The notes under the pieces were generated by a model, which was not told the DNA's origin, made no database searches, and saw only the letters and a list, made by a program, of their open reading frames with translations. A program made the translations under genes and the position numbers. A DNA stretch of 64,000 nucleotides from an uncultured Fidelibacterota bacterium (GTDB lineage: Bacteria; Fidelibacterota; Marinisomatia; Marinisomatales; Marinisomataceae). The stretch lies in contig CABZHT010000001.1 in assembly GCA_902525615.1 (NCBI GenBank), positions 413,282 through 477,281 of the forward strand, read 5' to 3'. Shown here one piece after another: positions 34,519-42,469 of the stretch. Position 1 is the first letter of the stretch; the number at the start of each line of letters is the position of its first letter.

Positions 34519-35124
34519 ATGGTAGAATTATTTTTAGAGGGTGGACCTTTTATGTGGCCGATTTTACTCCTGCTTCTTGCAGGTCTTGGTCTTGTAGGAG
34601 AAAGGTTTTATTCACTCAATCAATCACAAGTAGATTCTGATGGTTTTATGGACTCTTTGAGAGGCGCTTTAAAATCAGGTGGATCTAAAAAGGCTATGGA
34701 TGTTTGTGCGGAACACGATGGTCCTGTTTCTAATATTTGCAAGGCCGGTTTATCTAAGGTAGGTAAGGGTCCTGAGCAAGTTGAAAAGGCAATTGAAAAT
34801 GCAGGTTCGCTAGAGATGGCTTTCCTAGAAAAAAATATGGGTTGGCTAACTGCAATTATCGCTATTGCACCTATGATGGGTTTTACGGGTACGGTTGCAG
34901 GTATGATTTTTGCGTTTGATGCAATTGCCGCTGCAAACGATATTTCACCAGCTGTTGTAGCTGTTGGTATTTCCCAAGCTCTTTTAACTACAGCTTTTGG
35001 ACTTATTGTTGCTATGATTATTCAAATTGCTCAAAACTTTTTCTCATCAATGATAGATGGTATGGTTTTGGACATGGAAGAAAGGTCTATAGAAATCACA
35101 GACCTATTAAGAGAATCAAAATAA
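34519..35124 (+). CDS. exbB: ExbB/TolQ/MotA-family proton channel
   Basis: Inner-membrane stator subunit that uses the proton motive force to energise TonB. Three membrane segments: residues about 12-30 (FMWPILLLLLAGLGLVGE), 110-132 (IAPMMGFTGTVAGMIFAF) and 145-170 (AVVAVGISQALLTTAFGLIV). The last two carry the family signature. Length 201 aa. It is followed at 3 bases by exbD; the cluster ends with tonB, so a TonB system is more likely than Tol-Pal. Confidence 0.93.
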   Translation: MVELFLEGGPFMWPILLLLLAGLGLVGERFYSLNQSQVDSDGFMDSLRGALKSGGSKKAMDVCAEHDGPVSNICKAGLSKVGKGPEQVEKAIENAGSLEMAFLEKNMGWLTAIIAIAPMMGFTGTVAGMIFAFDAIAAANDISPAVVAVGISQALLTTAFGLIVAMIIQIAQNFFSSMIDGMVLDMEERSIEITDLLRESK

Positions 35125-35127
35125 AAT

Positions 35128-35526
35128 ATGGCTCTTAGAGAACGAAAAGCCCGTGTTGGTGCTATTCCTGAAGGTGGAATGGCTGACATAGCATTTCTTT
35201 TACTGGTATTTTTCCTGGTTACCACAACCATTGATATGGACAAAGGTCTAGGAATAATTCTTCCTGCAGAAGGTCAAGAGCTAGAAATCAACAAAAAAAA
35301 TATTCTTAACTGCCTTATAAGCGCCTCAGGCAATGTATTACTTGGTGGCGAGCCTGTGGAAATGAAAGACTTAAGCAGAAGAGTTAAGGAAGAAATTCGT
35401 GCGAACGATAAGCTTATTGTTTCTGTTAAAGCTCATGAAAAAGCAGAGTACGATGTATATGTTGAGGTGCTAGATCAATTAAAACTTGCAAACGCTACTA
35501 GAATATCAATTGCGGAGACAGAATAA
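35128..35526 (+). CDS. exbD: ExbD-family biopolymer transporter (copy 1)
   Basis: Single-pass inner-membrane protein, 132 aa, with a periplasmic domain. Membrane segment about residues 18-36 (MADIAFLLLVFFLVTTT) contains the essential Asp20. The C-terminal domain has the usual VSVKAHEKAEYDVYVEVLDQ segment. It overlaps exbD copy 2 by one base. Confidence 0.92.
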   Translation: MALRERKARVGAIPEGGMADIAFLLLVFFLVTTTIDMDKGLGIILPAEGQELEINKKNILNCLISASGNVLLGGEPVEMKDLSRRVKEEIRANDKLIVSVKAHEKAEYDVYVEVLDQLKLANATRISIAETE

Positions 35527-35939
35527 TGAAGTTTAGAAGAAAATCTGGGGTAGAATCAAAAATATCAACATCTTCCATGCCCGATATTATCTTTATGCTT
35601 CTAATCTTTTTTATGGTTACCACCGTTCTAAGAGAATTTTCGGGTCTTCCTGTTTCACTGCCGAAAGCGGAAAGAATTGAAAAGCTTGAATCTAAAAGAC
35701 ATACATCAGACATTTGGGTGTCAAAAGATGGATTAATTTCAATTGAAGACAAGCTTTATAACAATCAAGATGTAAGACATGTAATGTATGAGAAAAGAGC
35801 ATCTGATCCTCAACTTACTGTTTCTTTAAAAGCTGACCAGGCTGCCAGAATGGAAATTATTTCTGACATTCATAATGAATTGAGAAAAGCAGATGCGTTA
35901 AAATTAAACTACTCTACAAAAGTTAAGGCTCCAAACTAG
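35526..35939 (+). CDS. exbD: ExbD-family biopolymer transporter (copy 2)
   Basis: A second, divergent ExbD of 137 aa. Membrane segment about 18-38 (MPDIIFMLLIFFMVTTV) with Asp20 again in place, then a periplasmic domain (TVSLKADQAARMEIISDIHN). Paired exbD genes are common in Bacteroidota-like TonB clusters and may form a heterodimer. It shares one base with tonB. Confidence 0.92.
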   Translation: MKFRRKSGVESKISTSSMPDIIFMLLIFFMVTTVLREFSGLPVSLPKAERIEKLESKRHTSDIWVSKDGLISIEDKLYNNQDVRHVMYEKRASDPQLTVSLKADQAARMEIISDIHNELRKADALKLNYSTKVKAPN

Positions 35940-36631
35940 TGGACGAATTAAAAAAAATATTAAACAAATTTAATCTATTCTCCAGGTTAGTCGATTTTTT
36001 TCTAAAAAGAGCCAAACTGCTTGAAGAATCATTAAAAGAAAAATATTCAACAGTACTTAGGGTTGGCTTATTGTTTGCATCCTTTCTTTTGTTGTTAGGG
36101 TTTTATTCGTTGCAGCGCTTTGAAAATGATATTGATATTGAATCAGAAAGCCAAATTATTATTGAAAATATTGAAATACCGGAAACCCAACAATTTGAAA
36201 CTCCTCCACCGCCAGCTAGACCTTCTGTTCCTGTGGAGTCAGAAGATGATGATCTTGCTGACGACCTTACAATTGAAGAAACGGATTTAGACAGTTTTGA
36301 TGCGTGGGATGCCCCACCTCCACCTCCGTCAGGTCCACAAGTAAGATTCATACCTTATGATGACCCACCAAGGCCACTATTCCCAATTAAGCCGGTGTAT
36401 CCTGATATTGCTCAAGAGGCTGGTATCGAAGGACAGGTTTTAGTACAGTGCTTCATTGATAAAACGGGTAGAGTTAAAGAAACAATTGTTTTAAAGGGAA
36501 TTCCAAATACAGGACTAGATGAAGCTGCTGTTGATGCTTTAAGAAAAACTAGGTTTAGACCAGCTAAACAACGTGAAACAAAGGTTGGTGTATGGATTAC
36601 AATCCCAATCAACTTTAAGCTCCAAAACTAG
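35939..36631 (+). CDS. tonB: TonB energy transducer
   Basis: Starts at GTG overlapping the exbD stop by one base. A charged N-terminus leads to a membrane helix (about 39-58), then an acidic, Pro-rich periplasmic stalk (PPPPARPSVPVESEDDD; PPPPSGPQVRFIPYDDPPRP). A C-terminal TonB domain (about 155-230) follows, with GIEGQVLVQCFIDKTGRVKE and the closing IPINFKL. Length 230 aa. It drives outer-membrane receptors; none is encoded in the window. Confidence 0.94.
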   Translation: MDELKKILNKFNLFSRLVDFFLKRAKLLEESLKEKYSTVLRVGLLFASFLLLLGFYSLQRFENDIDIESESQIIIENIEIPETQQFETPPPPARPSVPVESEDDDLADDLTIEETDLDSFDAWDAPPPPPSGPQVRFIPYDDPPRPLFPIKPVYPDIAQEAGIEGQVLVQCFIDKTGRVKETIVLKGIPNTGLDEAAVDALRKTRFRPAKQRETKVGVWITIPINFKLQN

Positions 36632-36632
36632 T

Positions 36633-36965
36633 TTGAATTCACTTATTCTTTTTGAAGTCCTTATTGTGGGTTTTGCAAATATTCCCATTCTGTTGATTGC
36701 CAAAGCTTTAAACACCTCAAATGCCAAATATGTCATAGCTGGCTATAACACAATGTCAGATTTTGACAGGAAAAAAATTGATGTTAAAAGATTGGTAAGC
36801 TCAACCAAAACATTTTTATATCTTCTGGCAACGGTTCCATTTTTAGCTTTTGTTGTCTTAATTATCACTAGCGAGCTTATGGTCGCTGTTAGAGGATATT
36901 GCTTGGTTGTCATTGTTTTGATTTGCTGGTTCTTTATATTTACAAAAAAAACAGGTCTTAGATAG
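36633..36965 (+). CDS. Small membrane protein, DUF3784-like
   Basis: About 110 aa with three hydrophobic helices. The first cytoplasmic loop reads AGYNTMSDFDRKKID, close to the DUF3784 signature. Function is unknown. The probable start is a TTG one base after the tonB stop; an ATG at 36573 lies 59 bases inside tonB and would add unlikely residues. Translation is probably coupled to tonB. The stop overlaps the convergent FAH gene by 8 bases. Confidence 0.65.
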   Translation: MNSLILFEVLIVGFANIPILLIAKALNTSNAKYVIAGYNTMSDFDRKKIDVKRLVSSTKTFLYLLATVPFLAFVVLIITSELMVAVRGYCLVVIVLICWFFIFTKKTGLR

Positions 36966-37569
36966 CAACAAGCTTTTTTGGTGGATGATTATAAAAGCCC
37001 ATTTCAATTTGATCGCCACTTTCAAGGGCTCCAACCCCTTCCGGTGTACCAGTAAAAATTATATCTCCTTTTTTAAAATCAACAATCTTTGAAAGGTGTA
37101 GAATAATGTCTTCAAAAGAAAATATCATATCTTTTAAATTTCCCTCTTGTCTTATTTTTTGATTTACCATTAAATAGAATTCGTGTGGACATTCGTGTCT
37201 AAAGTTTGTATCAATTACTGCTGATCCCCTAAATGATTTTGAAGCAAACCACGGTAATCCTTTTTTCTTAAGCTCTGCTTGTAGACTTCTGTCAGTTAAG
37301 TCTAGGCCAATTGAAAAACCGGCAATGAATGTTTGGGCCTCTTCTTGGTTTTTTGGTACTCCATCTTTTCCTATCAGAAGAACTATTTCGAGTTCGTATT
37401 CTATAGTTTTGTTTTTTGGAATCTCAATTGTCTCTTTAACACTTACAGCTGAATTTGATTTTTGAAAAATTAATGGTGATATTGGGGCCTTATTACCAAG
37501 CTCTTTTGCGTGCCTTTCAAAATTTCTTCCAACACAATAAATATTTTCAAATTTTAGGTGTTCACTCAT
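36958..37569 (-). CDS. Fumarylacetoacetate hydrolase (FAH) family protein, FAHD1-like
   Basis: 203 aa, the short FAHD1/YcgM form. Metal ligands: the [12 protein letters not shown] region (ExE) and the later [10 protein letters not shown] Asp; [13 protein letters not shown] and [15 protein letters not shown] are family motifs. FAH members act as acylpyruvases, oxaloacetate decarboxylases or oxaloacetate tautomerases. The start overlaps the sdhB stop by 8 bases, making it the last gene of sdhCAB-fah. Since oxaloacetate, especially its enol form, is a potent inhibitor of succinate dehydrogenase, a protective role is an attractive inference. Confidence 0.88.
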   Translation of the reverse strand: MSEHLKFENIYCVGRNFERHAKELGNKAPISPLIFQKSNSAVSVKETIEIPKNKTIEYELEIVLLIGKDGVPKNQEEAQTFIAGFSIGLDLTDRSLQAELKKKGLPWFASKSFRGSAVIDTNFRHECPHEFYLMVNQKIRQEGNLKDMIFSFEDIILHLSKIVDFKKGDIIFTGTPEGVGALESGDQIEMGFYNHPPKKLVAI

Positions 37570-38326
37570 TTTTCTTCTTTAAAAAACCTGAAAGCGAGCT
37601 TGATATATACTCTTGATTCAACCTTGCTATATTTATCTGCCCTATTTCTTTTGGACACTCTGCTGAACACGCTCCCGTATTGGTGCATGCACCAAATCCT
37701 TCTTCATCCATTATTGCTACCATTTTGGCAACCCTATCTTTCCCTTCTTTTTGTCCTTGTGGTAATAAGGATAAGTGTGAAACCTTTGCTGAAGTGAACA
37801 GCATTGCTGAAGAATTTTTGCAGGCAGCAACGCAAGCACCACAACCGATGCAGGCAGACGAAAGGAATGCCTCGTCGGCATATTCTTTTTCTATAGAAAT
37901 AGAATTGGCCTCAGGAGCTTCCCCTGTGTTGGTCGACACGTACCCACCCGATGAAATAATTCTGTCAAAAGACTTTCTATCAACCGAAAGGTCTTTAATC
38001 ACCGGAAAAGACTCTGCCCTAAATGGCTCTAATAAAATATCGTCTTCATTATTAAATGCTCTCATATGAAGCTGACATACTGTTGTTGCTTTTTGTGGTC
38101 CATGAGGTCTTCCGTTAATCATAAAACCGCACGAACCACAAATTCCTTCTCTGCAGTCGTGATCAAATGCAACTGGATCTCTTTTTTCTTTTACCAGTTT
38201 AATATTTAAAATATCCAACATCTCTAAAAATGAAATGTTTGGATCTATATTTTCAAGCCGATAAGTCTTTAGTATTCCTTTCACAGAATCCGATCCTTGT
38301 CGCCAAATTTTTAGATTAACGTTCAT
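37562..38326 (-). CDS. sdhB: Succinate dehydrogenase iron-sulfur subunit
   Basis: Electron-transfer subunit, 254 aa. The 2Fe-2S site is [17 protein letters not shown] with a distant Cys in TVCQLH. The 4Fe-4S site is [13 protein letters not shown], and the 3Fe-4S site lies in [16 protein letters not shown]. It follows sdhA directly (the stop of sdhA abuts the ATG) and overlaps the FAH gene. Its sequence style is that of type-B Bacteroidota-like enzymes. Confidence 0.95.
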   Translation of the reverse strand: MNVNLKIWRQGSDSVKGILKTYRLENIDPNISFLEMLDILNIKLVKEKRDPVAFDHDCREGICGSCGFMINGRPHGPQKATTVCQLHMRAFNNEDDILLEPFRAESFPVIKDLSVDRKSFDRIISSGGYVSTNTGEAPEANSISIEKEYADEAFLSSACIGCGACVAACKNSSAMLFTSAKVSHLSLLPQGQKEGKDRVAKMVAIMDEEGFGACTNTGACSAECPKEIGQINIARLNQEYISSSLSGFLKKKNE

Positions 38327-40249
38327 TTACTTGTAACTTCTAGTCTTTAGTTTAACATTATTATATTTTAACTCTTCTTTGAAAAGTTTTGGTTCTTCAT
38401 TTTTAGAATAGTCCCAAGCTGCTACGTATTTGTAGTCTTGATCATTTCTGTCTGCCTCATTTTCTTCTGTCTGATATTCTTCTCTAAAATGTGCCCCACA
38501 GGACTCTTTTCTATCTAAAGCGTCAAAAGCCATCAATTCTGCAAGCTCTATAAAGTCTTTTATTCTTAGTGCTTTTTCTAGTTCTTGGTTGACATCTTTT
38601 TCGCTTCCCGGTATTAAAATATTGTTCCAGAACTTTTCTTTAATTTTCGGAATTTCTGATAGCGCCTCTTTTAAACCTGCTTCGTTTCTTGCCATTCCTA
38701 TTTTATCCCACACAATTTTCCCCAACTCTCTATGAACCTCGTCTACTGCCAACTTCCCCTCAACGCTCATTAGTTTAGCAATTTCATTTTTTGTTTTCTC
38801 TTCTGCTTCTTTAAACTCGGGCCTATCTGTAATGTCTTGCATAAGAGGTATTTCTTTTGCTAGAAAGTCCATTGCTGTGTGTGGAACCACAAAGTATCCG
38901 TCTGCCAATCCCTGCATTAACGCGCTCGCCCCCAATCTGTTAGCTCCATGATCTGAGAAGTTGCTTTCGCCTATTGAAAATAGTCCTTTGACGGTAGTCA
39001 TTAAATTATAATCAACCCAAAGCCCACCCATTGTATAATGAACAGCAGGATAAATCTTCATCGGTGTTTTATAAGGATTTTCGTTAGTAATGTTTTGATA
39101 CATATCAAACAGATTACCATATTTTTCTCTTATAAAGTCTTCCCCTTTTTCTTCAATTGCTTTTTGAAAGTCAAGATAAACTGCAAAACCAGTTGGTCCA
39201 ATTCCTCTTCCCTCATCACAAACTTCTTTAGCTCTTCTACTAGCAACATCTCTTGGAACTAGATTACCAAAGGCGGGGTATATTCTTTCAAGATAATAAT
39301 CTCTTTCTTCTTCTGGAATTTCTGTAGGTTTTCTTTGATCATTTTTCTTTTTAGGCACCCACACCCTCCCGTCATTTCTAAGGCTTTCGCTCATTAGGGT
39401 CAATTTAGATTGAAAGTCATTCTTAACAGGAATACAGGTTGGGTGAATTTGTGTAAAACTTGGGTTTGCAAACAGGGCTCCCTTTCTGTGTGCTCTCCAA
39501 TTTGCTGTTACATTACTTGCCATAGCGTTTGTTGATAAATAATAAACATTTGAATAGCCTCCTGTTGCCAAAATAACAATGTCAGCACTGTGCGTTTCTA
39601 TCTTTCCATCTACAAGATTTCTAGTTACAATCCCCTTGGCCTTACCTTCAACCAACACAACGTCTAGCATGTCATGCCTTGGATAAAAAACCACTTTTTT
39701 CTTTTCCATCTGCCTACTCAAAGCTGAATATGCTCCAAGCAATAGCTGTTGACCGGTTTGTCCTCGTGCATAAAAAGTTCTTGAAACCTGTACGCCCCCA
39801 AAAGACCTGTTGTCTAATAGCCCGCCATACTCTCTTGCAAAGGGCACTCCTTGTGCAACACATTGATCTATAATATTTTTGCTTATTTCTGCCAACCTGT
39901 AAACGTTGTCCTCTCTTGACCTAAAATCTCCACCCTTTATAGTGTCATAAAAAAGTCTCATTACGCTATCTCCGTCGCTTTTATAGTTCTTTGCGGCATT
40001 TATTCCGCCTTGCGCTGCGATACTATGAGCTCTTCTTGGTGATTCATGAAAAGAAAAGGCATGAACATTAAATCCTCTTTCTGCCAACGTCGCAGAAGCA
40101 GAGGCTCCTGCTAATCCTGTGCCTATTACAATAACTTTATACTTGTTGGCCTCTTCCGGCGTGAGCTTTTTGAGGCTACTTTTGTATTTTTCCCACTTTG
40201 TATAAAGATCTCCTTCTGGTGCTTTTGAAAATAAATTAAATTGTGTCAT
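38327..40249 (-). CDS. sdhA: Succinate dehydrogenase flavoprotein subunit
   Basis: Oxidises succinate to fumarate. The FAD motif [19 protein letters not shown] is near residue 35; covalent FAD attaches at the His in [11 protein letters not shown]. Catalytic region [10 protein letters not shown] and capping motif [10 protein letters not shown] are intact. I start at [10 protein letters not shown] (40249), overlapping the sdhC stop as ATGA and preceded by GAGG at 5 bases; the longer frame from 40315 is not family-like. Length 640 aa. The product could run as fumarate reductase under anoxia, which sequence alone cannot settle. Confidence 0.95.
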   Translation of the reverse strand: MTQFNLFSKAPEGDLYTKWEKYKSSLKKLTPEEANKYKVIVIGTGLAGASASATLAERGFNVHAFSFHESPRRAHSIAAQGGINAAKNYKSDGDSVMRLFYDTIKGGDFRSREDNVYRLAEISKNIIDQCVAQGVPFAREYGGLLDNRSFGGVQVSRTFYARGQTGQQLLLGAYSALSRQMEKKKVVFYPRHDMLDVVLVEGKAKGIVTRNLVDGKIETHSADIVILATGGYSNVYYLSTNAMASNVTANWRAHRKGALFANPSFTQIHPTCIPVKNDFQSKLTLMSESLRNDGRVWVPKKKNDQRKPTEIPEEERDYYLERIYPAFGNLVPRDVASRRAKEVCDEGRGIGPTGFAVYLDFQKAIEEKGEDFIREKYGNLFDMYQNITNENPYKTPMKIYPAVHYTMGGLWVDYNLMTTVKGLFSIGESNFSDHGANRLGASALMQGLADGYFVVPHTAMDFLAKEIPLMQDITDRPEFKEAEEKTKNEIAKLMSVEGKLAVDEVHRELGKIVWDKIGMARNEAGLKEALSEIPKIKEKFWNNILIPGSEKDVNQELEKALRIKDFIELAELMAFDALDRKESCGAHFREEYQTEENEADRNDQDYKYVAAWDYSKNEEPKLFKEELKYNNVKLKTRSYK

Positions 40250-40905
40250 ATTATCCTCACCAAAAATCCAAACCATACAGGAATTGAAATAAACCCTAAA
40301 GGAATCCAAAACCAAAAGATAGCTGTAAGGTTGTTATAAATGTTTTCGTATTTTGTTCCCACAATACCAAGCGTTTGGCCCGCTGATGCAATTCCATGCT
40401 TTAGATGGTATCCCAAAAGAGCAATTGCAACAATATAAAACACAGATACAGCAGGACTCCCAAACCCCACAGAGCTTTCCGTAACAACATAATAATAGCT
40501 CATTCCCTGAAGATCAAAATTAAACTTATACCAAAATGTTGACCAGTGGGTTGCAAGAAAAATAAATACAATACTTCCAGTGAAGGCCGCAGATCTTGCT
40601 GCGCTTGGGGTGTTTTCTTTGCTGTATGATGAAACTACTTTTTTTGCCTTTCTATTTTTTATCCAAAGCAATGTTCCGCTATATGCATGGCTTCCAACAA
40701 ACAAAACCAAAAAGAACTCTGCTATTCTAATTAAAAACCCTAATTGGTGCAGTTTGTTTACGTAGGCATTAAACGCTTCTTCCCCAACAAAAAGGAAAAG
40801 GTTTCCGAAAAGGTGAAAAGCCATAAAAAAGGCTAATAAAAGCCCAGTAATGGCCATCAAAATTTTTCTTCCTACAGAAGAGGTTAATAGTTTAATTATA
40901 GGCAT
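40246..40905 (-). CDS. sdhC: Succinate dehydrogenase cytochrome b subunit (type B)
   Basis: Single membrane anchor, 219 aa with five helices, as in type-B complexes (Bacillus, Bacteroidota) that carry two haems. Candidate axial His residues occur in [25 protein letters not shown] and LGYHLKHGI, one per helix. It binds quinone, probably menaquinone. The single-gene anchor explains the absence of sdhD. It is the first of the sdhCAB-fah unit. Confidence 0.93.
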   Translation of the reverse strand: MPIIKLLTSSVGRKILMAITGLLLAFFMAFHLFGNLFLFVGEEAFNAYVNKLHQLGFLIRIAEFFLVLFVGSHAYSGTLLWIKNRKAKKVVSSYSKENTPSAARSAAFTGSIVFIFLATHWSTFWYKFNFDLQGMSYYYVVTESSVGFGSPAVSVFYIVAIALLGYHLKHGIASAGQTLGIVGTKYENIYNNLTAIFWFWIPLGFISIPVWFGFLVRII

Positions 40906-40946
40906 ATTAAGGTGATATTAATTTTAAAACGCATTTACATAAATAT

Positions 40947-40973
40947 AAAGACAAATTGGTTTTTATTGTCTTT
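40947..40973 (-). terminator. Possible weak hairpin after the TMEM220-like gene
   Basis: An 8-bp inverted repeat, AAAGACAA and TTGTCTTT with an 11-base loop, overlaps the end of the TMEM220-like gene and the sdhC leader. It is AT-rich and followed by only a short T stretch, so it is at best a weak terminator or attenuator. Confidence 0.25.
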
Positions 40974-41283
40974 TGGATGTCCAATAAATCCAACCCATAG
41001 CCAAAAGCGCCCCAAACGCCTCTCTGTTTGGCTCTTTCATGTTGATCATTGTGTCTGAGTTTTTATCTAAAAACTCAATAAAACCAAAAAAGGAGAGGGT
41101 AAAAACAAAGAATAAATAAACCATAAAAATGTTCACTGCCTTTTTGTTGATTAGCTTTTTTTGATATGCAACTGTGCTGGCTGCAACTAAAAAGTAGGTG
41201 GGCACCCATAAAAACCAATCTGGATCATTAATATTTAAAACAGCAAAAAGTATAAAGAGGCTGTTAACAACCAAAAAAAGCAT
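40963..41283 (-). CDS. TMEM220-family membrane protein
   Basis: 106 aa with about four hydrophobic helices and a hallmark near the N-terminus, LNINDPDWFLWVPTYF, as in TMEM220 proteins of bacteria and animals. The function is unknown. The ATG overlaps the stop of the MORN-repeat lipoprotein by one base. The next gene on this strand, sdhC, is 57 bases away. A positively charged end (TSKRQ) suggests a cytoplasmic C-terminus. Confidence 0.75.
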   Translation of the reverse strand: MLFLVVNSLFILFAVLNINDPDWFLWVPTYFLVAASTVAYQKKLINKKAVNIFMVYLFFVFTLSFFGFIEFLDKNSDTMINMKEPNREAFGALLAMGWIYWTSKRQ

Positions 41284-42404
41284 TAAAAAGAAAACTCATT
41301 TAACTTTGTAACCTGCTTCTTAAGCTCTTCCAGGCTTCCTTTGTAGGTTTTTTTATTGTAAACAACTTTCCACTCGCCAGAAGGTTCGCCATTTGTGAAA
41401 AACCCTTCAATTGTTGGGTTTTGTCTTGGGGCAACGTAGCTCCAGCTTCCGTTTTTTTTATTGTTAGAGTATGTTCCTTTTCCAAAAAATCTTGAGCCAA
41501 AATCTATGTCCTGGCCCTCAGTCCATTCACCTTCTTTAATGTCGTCTTTATACGATCCTTCTGCAATTCTTCTTCCGTTTTTTGCATATAAAGACCATAT
41601 GCCAACCTTTTTCCCAAACTGGTATGCTCCTGATTGTGACCTTTCTAAAGAGCCGTCTGCACTGCTATAATACTCTTCCCACTCTCCTGTTTTTACGCCC
41701 TCGTTAAAAGACCCAACTCCTCTAATTTTAGCATATGGGGATATGTTATTAAACTTTCCATGCAAAACCCCATTATTATAGTTTTCTTCCCAGCCTTTAT
41801 CTTCTCCTTCTTTGTACCAAGTCCACTTTCCAGCCTTATTACCTTCAACATATTCTCCTTCGCTCACCAAAACTTCTTGGGGGTCCCAGCTTTTCCAAAG
41901 CCCGCTTCTCTCCCAGTTTTCATAGTCTCCCGCTCTTACCACAACAAGTGTGTTGGGGTCCCACTCTCTCCATCTTCCTGCCCCTTCTTCAAAAACAATC
42001 TCTCCGGTTTTTCTAAGTCTGTTTTCATTGTCTCTACTCCATTGTGTCCAAGTTCCTACGGGTTTGCCATTTTCATAATTAATATATTCTAGCCTTTTAT
42101 TGTTGTCCATTGGTCCGGGGAATACATATGTAATTTGTTCACCTTCCGGTGTTCCTTTGATATAGTTGGCTTTTCTCCTAGTGCCGTTTTTGTAGTCTAT
42201 TTCTGTCCATGCTCCATCCTTGATTCCTTTTTTATAGGTTCCCATTTTTTCTCCATACTTGTCGAGAACATCTCCGGAATAAAGCTTGTCTGTATCTCCA
42301 ACATAAGCAAGGTTGTCTTCTCCTACCCTTAGCTCGTCTTCATATATTTCTCCTGAACACGAAACCATAAATAATGCTACAAATAATATAAATGTTTTTT
42401 TCAC
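41283..42404 (-). CDS. MORN-repeat (YwqK-like) lipoprotein
   Basis: 373 aa. A lipoprotein signal (MKKTFILFVALFMVSC) puts the lipid Cys at residue 16. The rest is about ten short repeats of the GxWxxW/Y type (DGAWTEI, VGTWTQW, GRWREW, SGLWKSW, AGKWTWY, TGEWEEY, VGIWSLY, EGEWTE, NGSWSYV, SGEWKVV). I start at the GTG at 42404, which has AAGGAG with a 5-base spacer; the first GTG at 42410 overlaps that site. Proteins of this kind are common in FCB bacteria, and the binding partner is unknown. It is followed by the TMEM220-like gene. Confidence 0.88.
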   Translation of the reverse strand: MKKTFILFVALFMVSCSGEIYEDELRVGEDNLAYVGDTDKLYSGDVLDKYGEKMGTYKKGIKDGAWTEIDYKNGTRRKANYIKGTPEGEQITYVFPGPMDNNKRLEYINYENGKPVGTWTQWSRDNENRLRKTGEIVFEEGAGRWREWDPNTLVVVRAGDYENWERSGLWKSWDPQEVLVSEGEYVEGNKAGKWTWYKEGEDKGWEENYNNGVLHGKFNNISPYAKIRGVGSFNEGVKTGEWEEYYSSADGSLERSQSGAYQFGKKVGIWSLYAKNGRRIAEGSYKDDIKEGEWTEGQDIDFGSRFFGKGTYSNNKKNGSWSYVAPRQNPTIEGFFTNGEPSGEWKVVYNKKTYKGSLEELKKQVTKLNEFSF

Positions 42405-42469
42405 GGTCACTCCTTAAATTGTTTTGCCCGAAAAGGTTGTTTTTTTAATTCAATTAAAATGTATTCATA
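42405..42469. promoter_or_regulatory. Divergent MORN-lipoprotein/ppdK spacer
   Basis: Sixty-five bases. The leftward gene has a good AAGGAG site. The rightward ppdK has no Shine-Dalgarno sequence; TAAAAT lies within 20 bases of its ATG, which suggests a short or leaderless transcript. Low confidence. Confidence 0.25.

Noticed and set aside
40947-40973. Strong rho-independent terminator between the TMEM220-like gene and sdhC
   Set aside because: The stem has only two G/C pairs and no long T-run, so I list it only as a weak hairpin.
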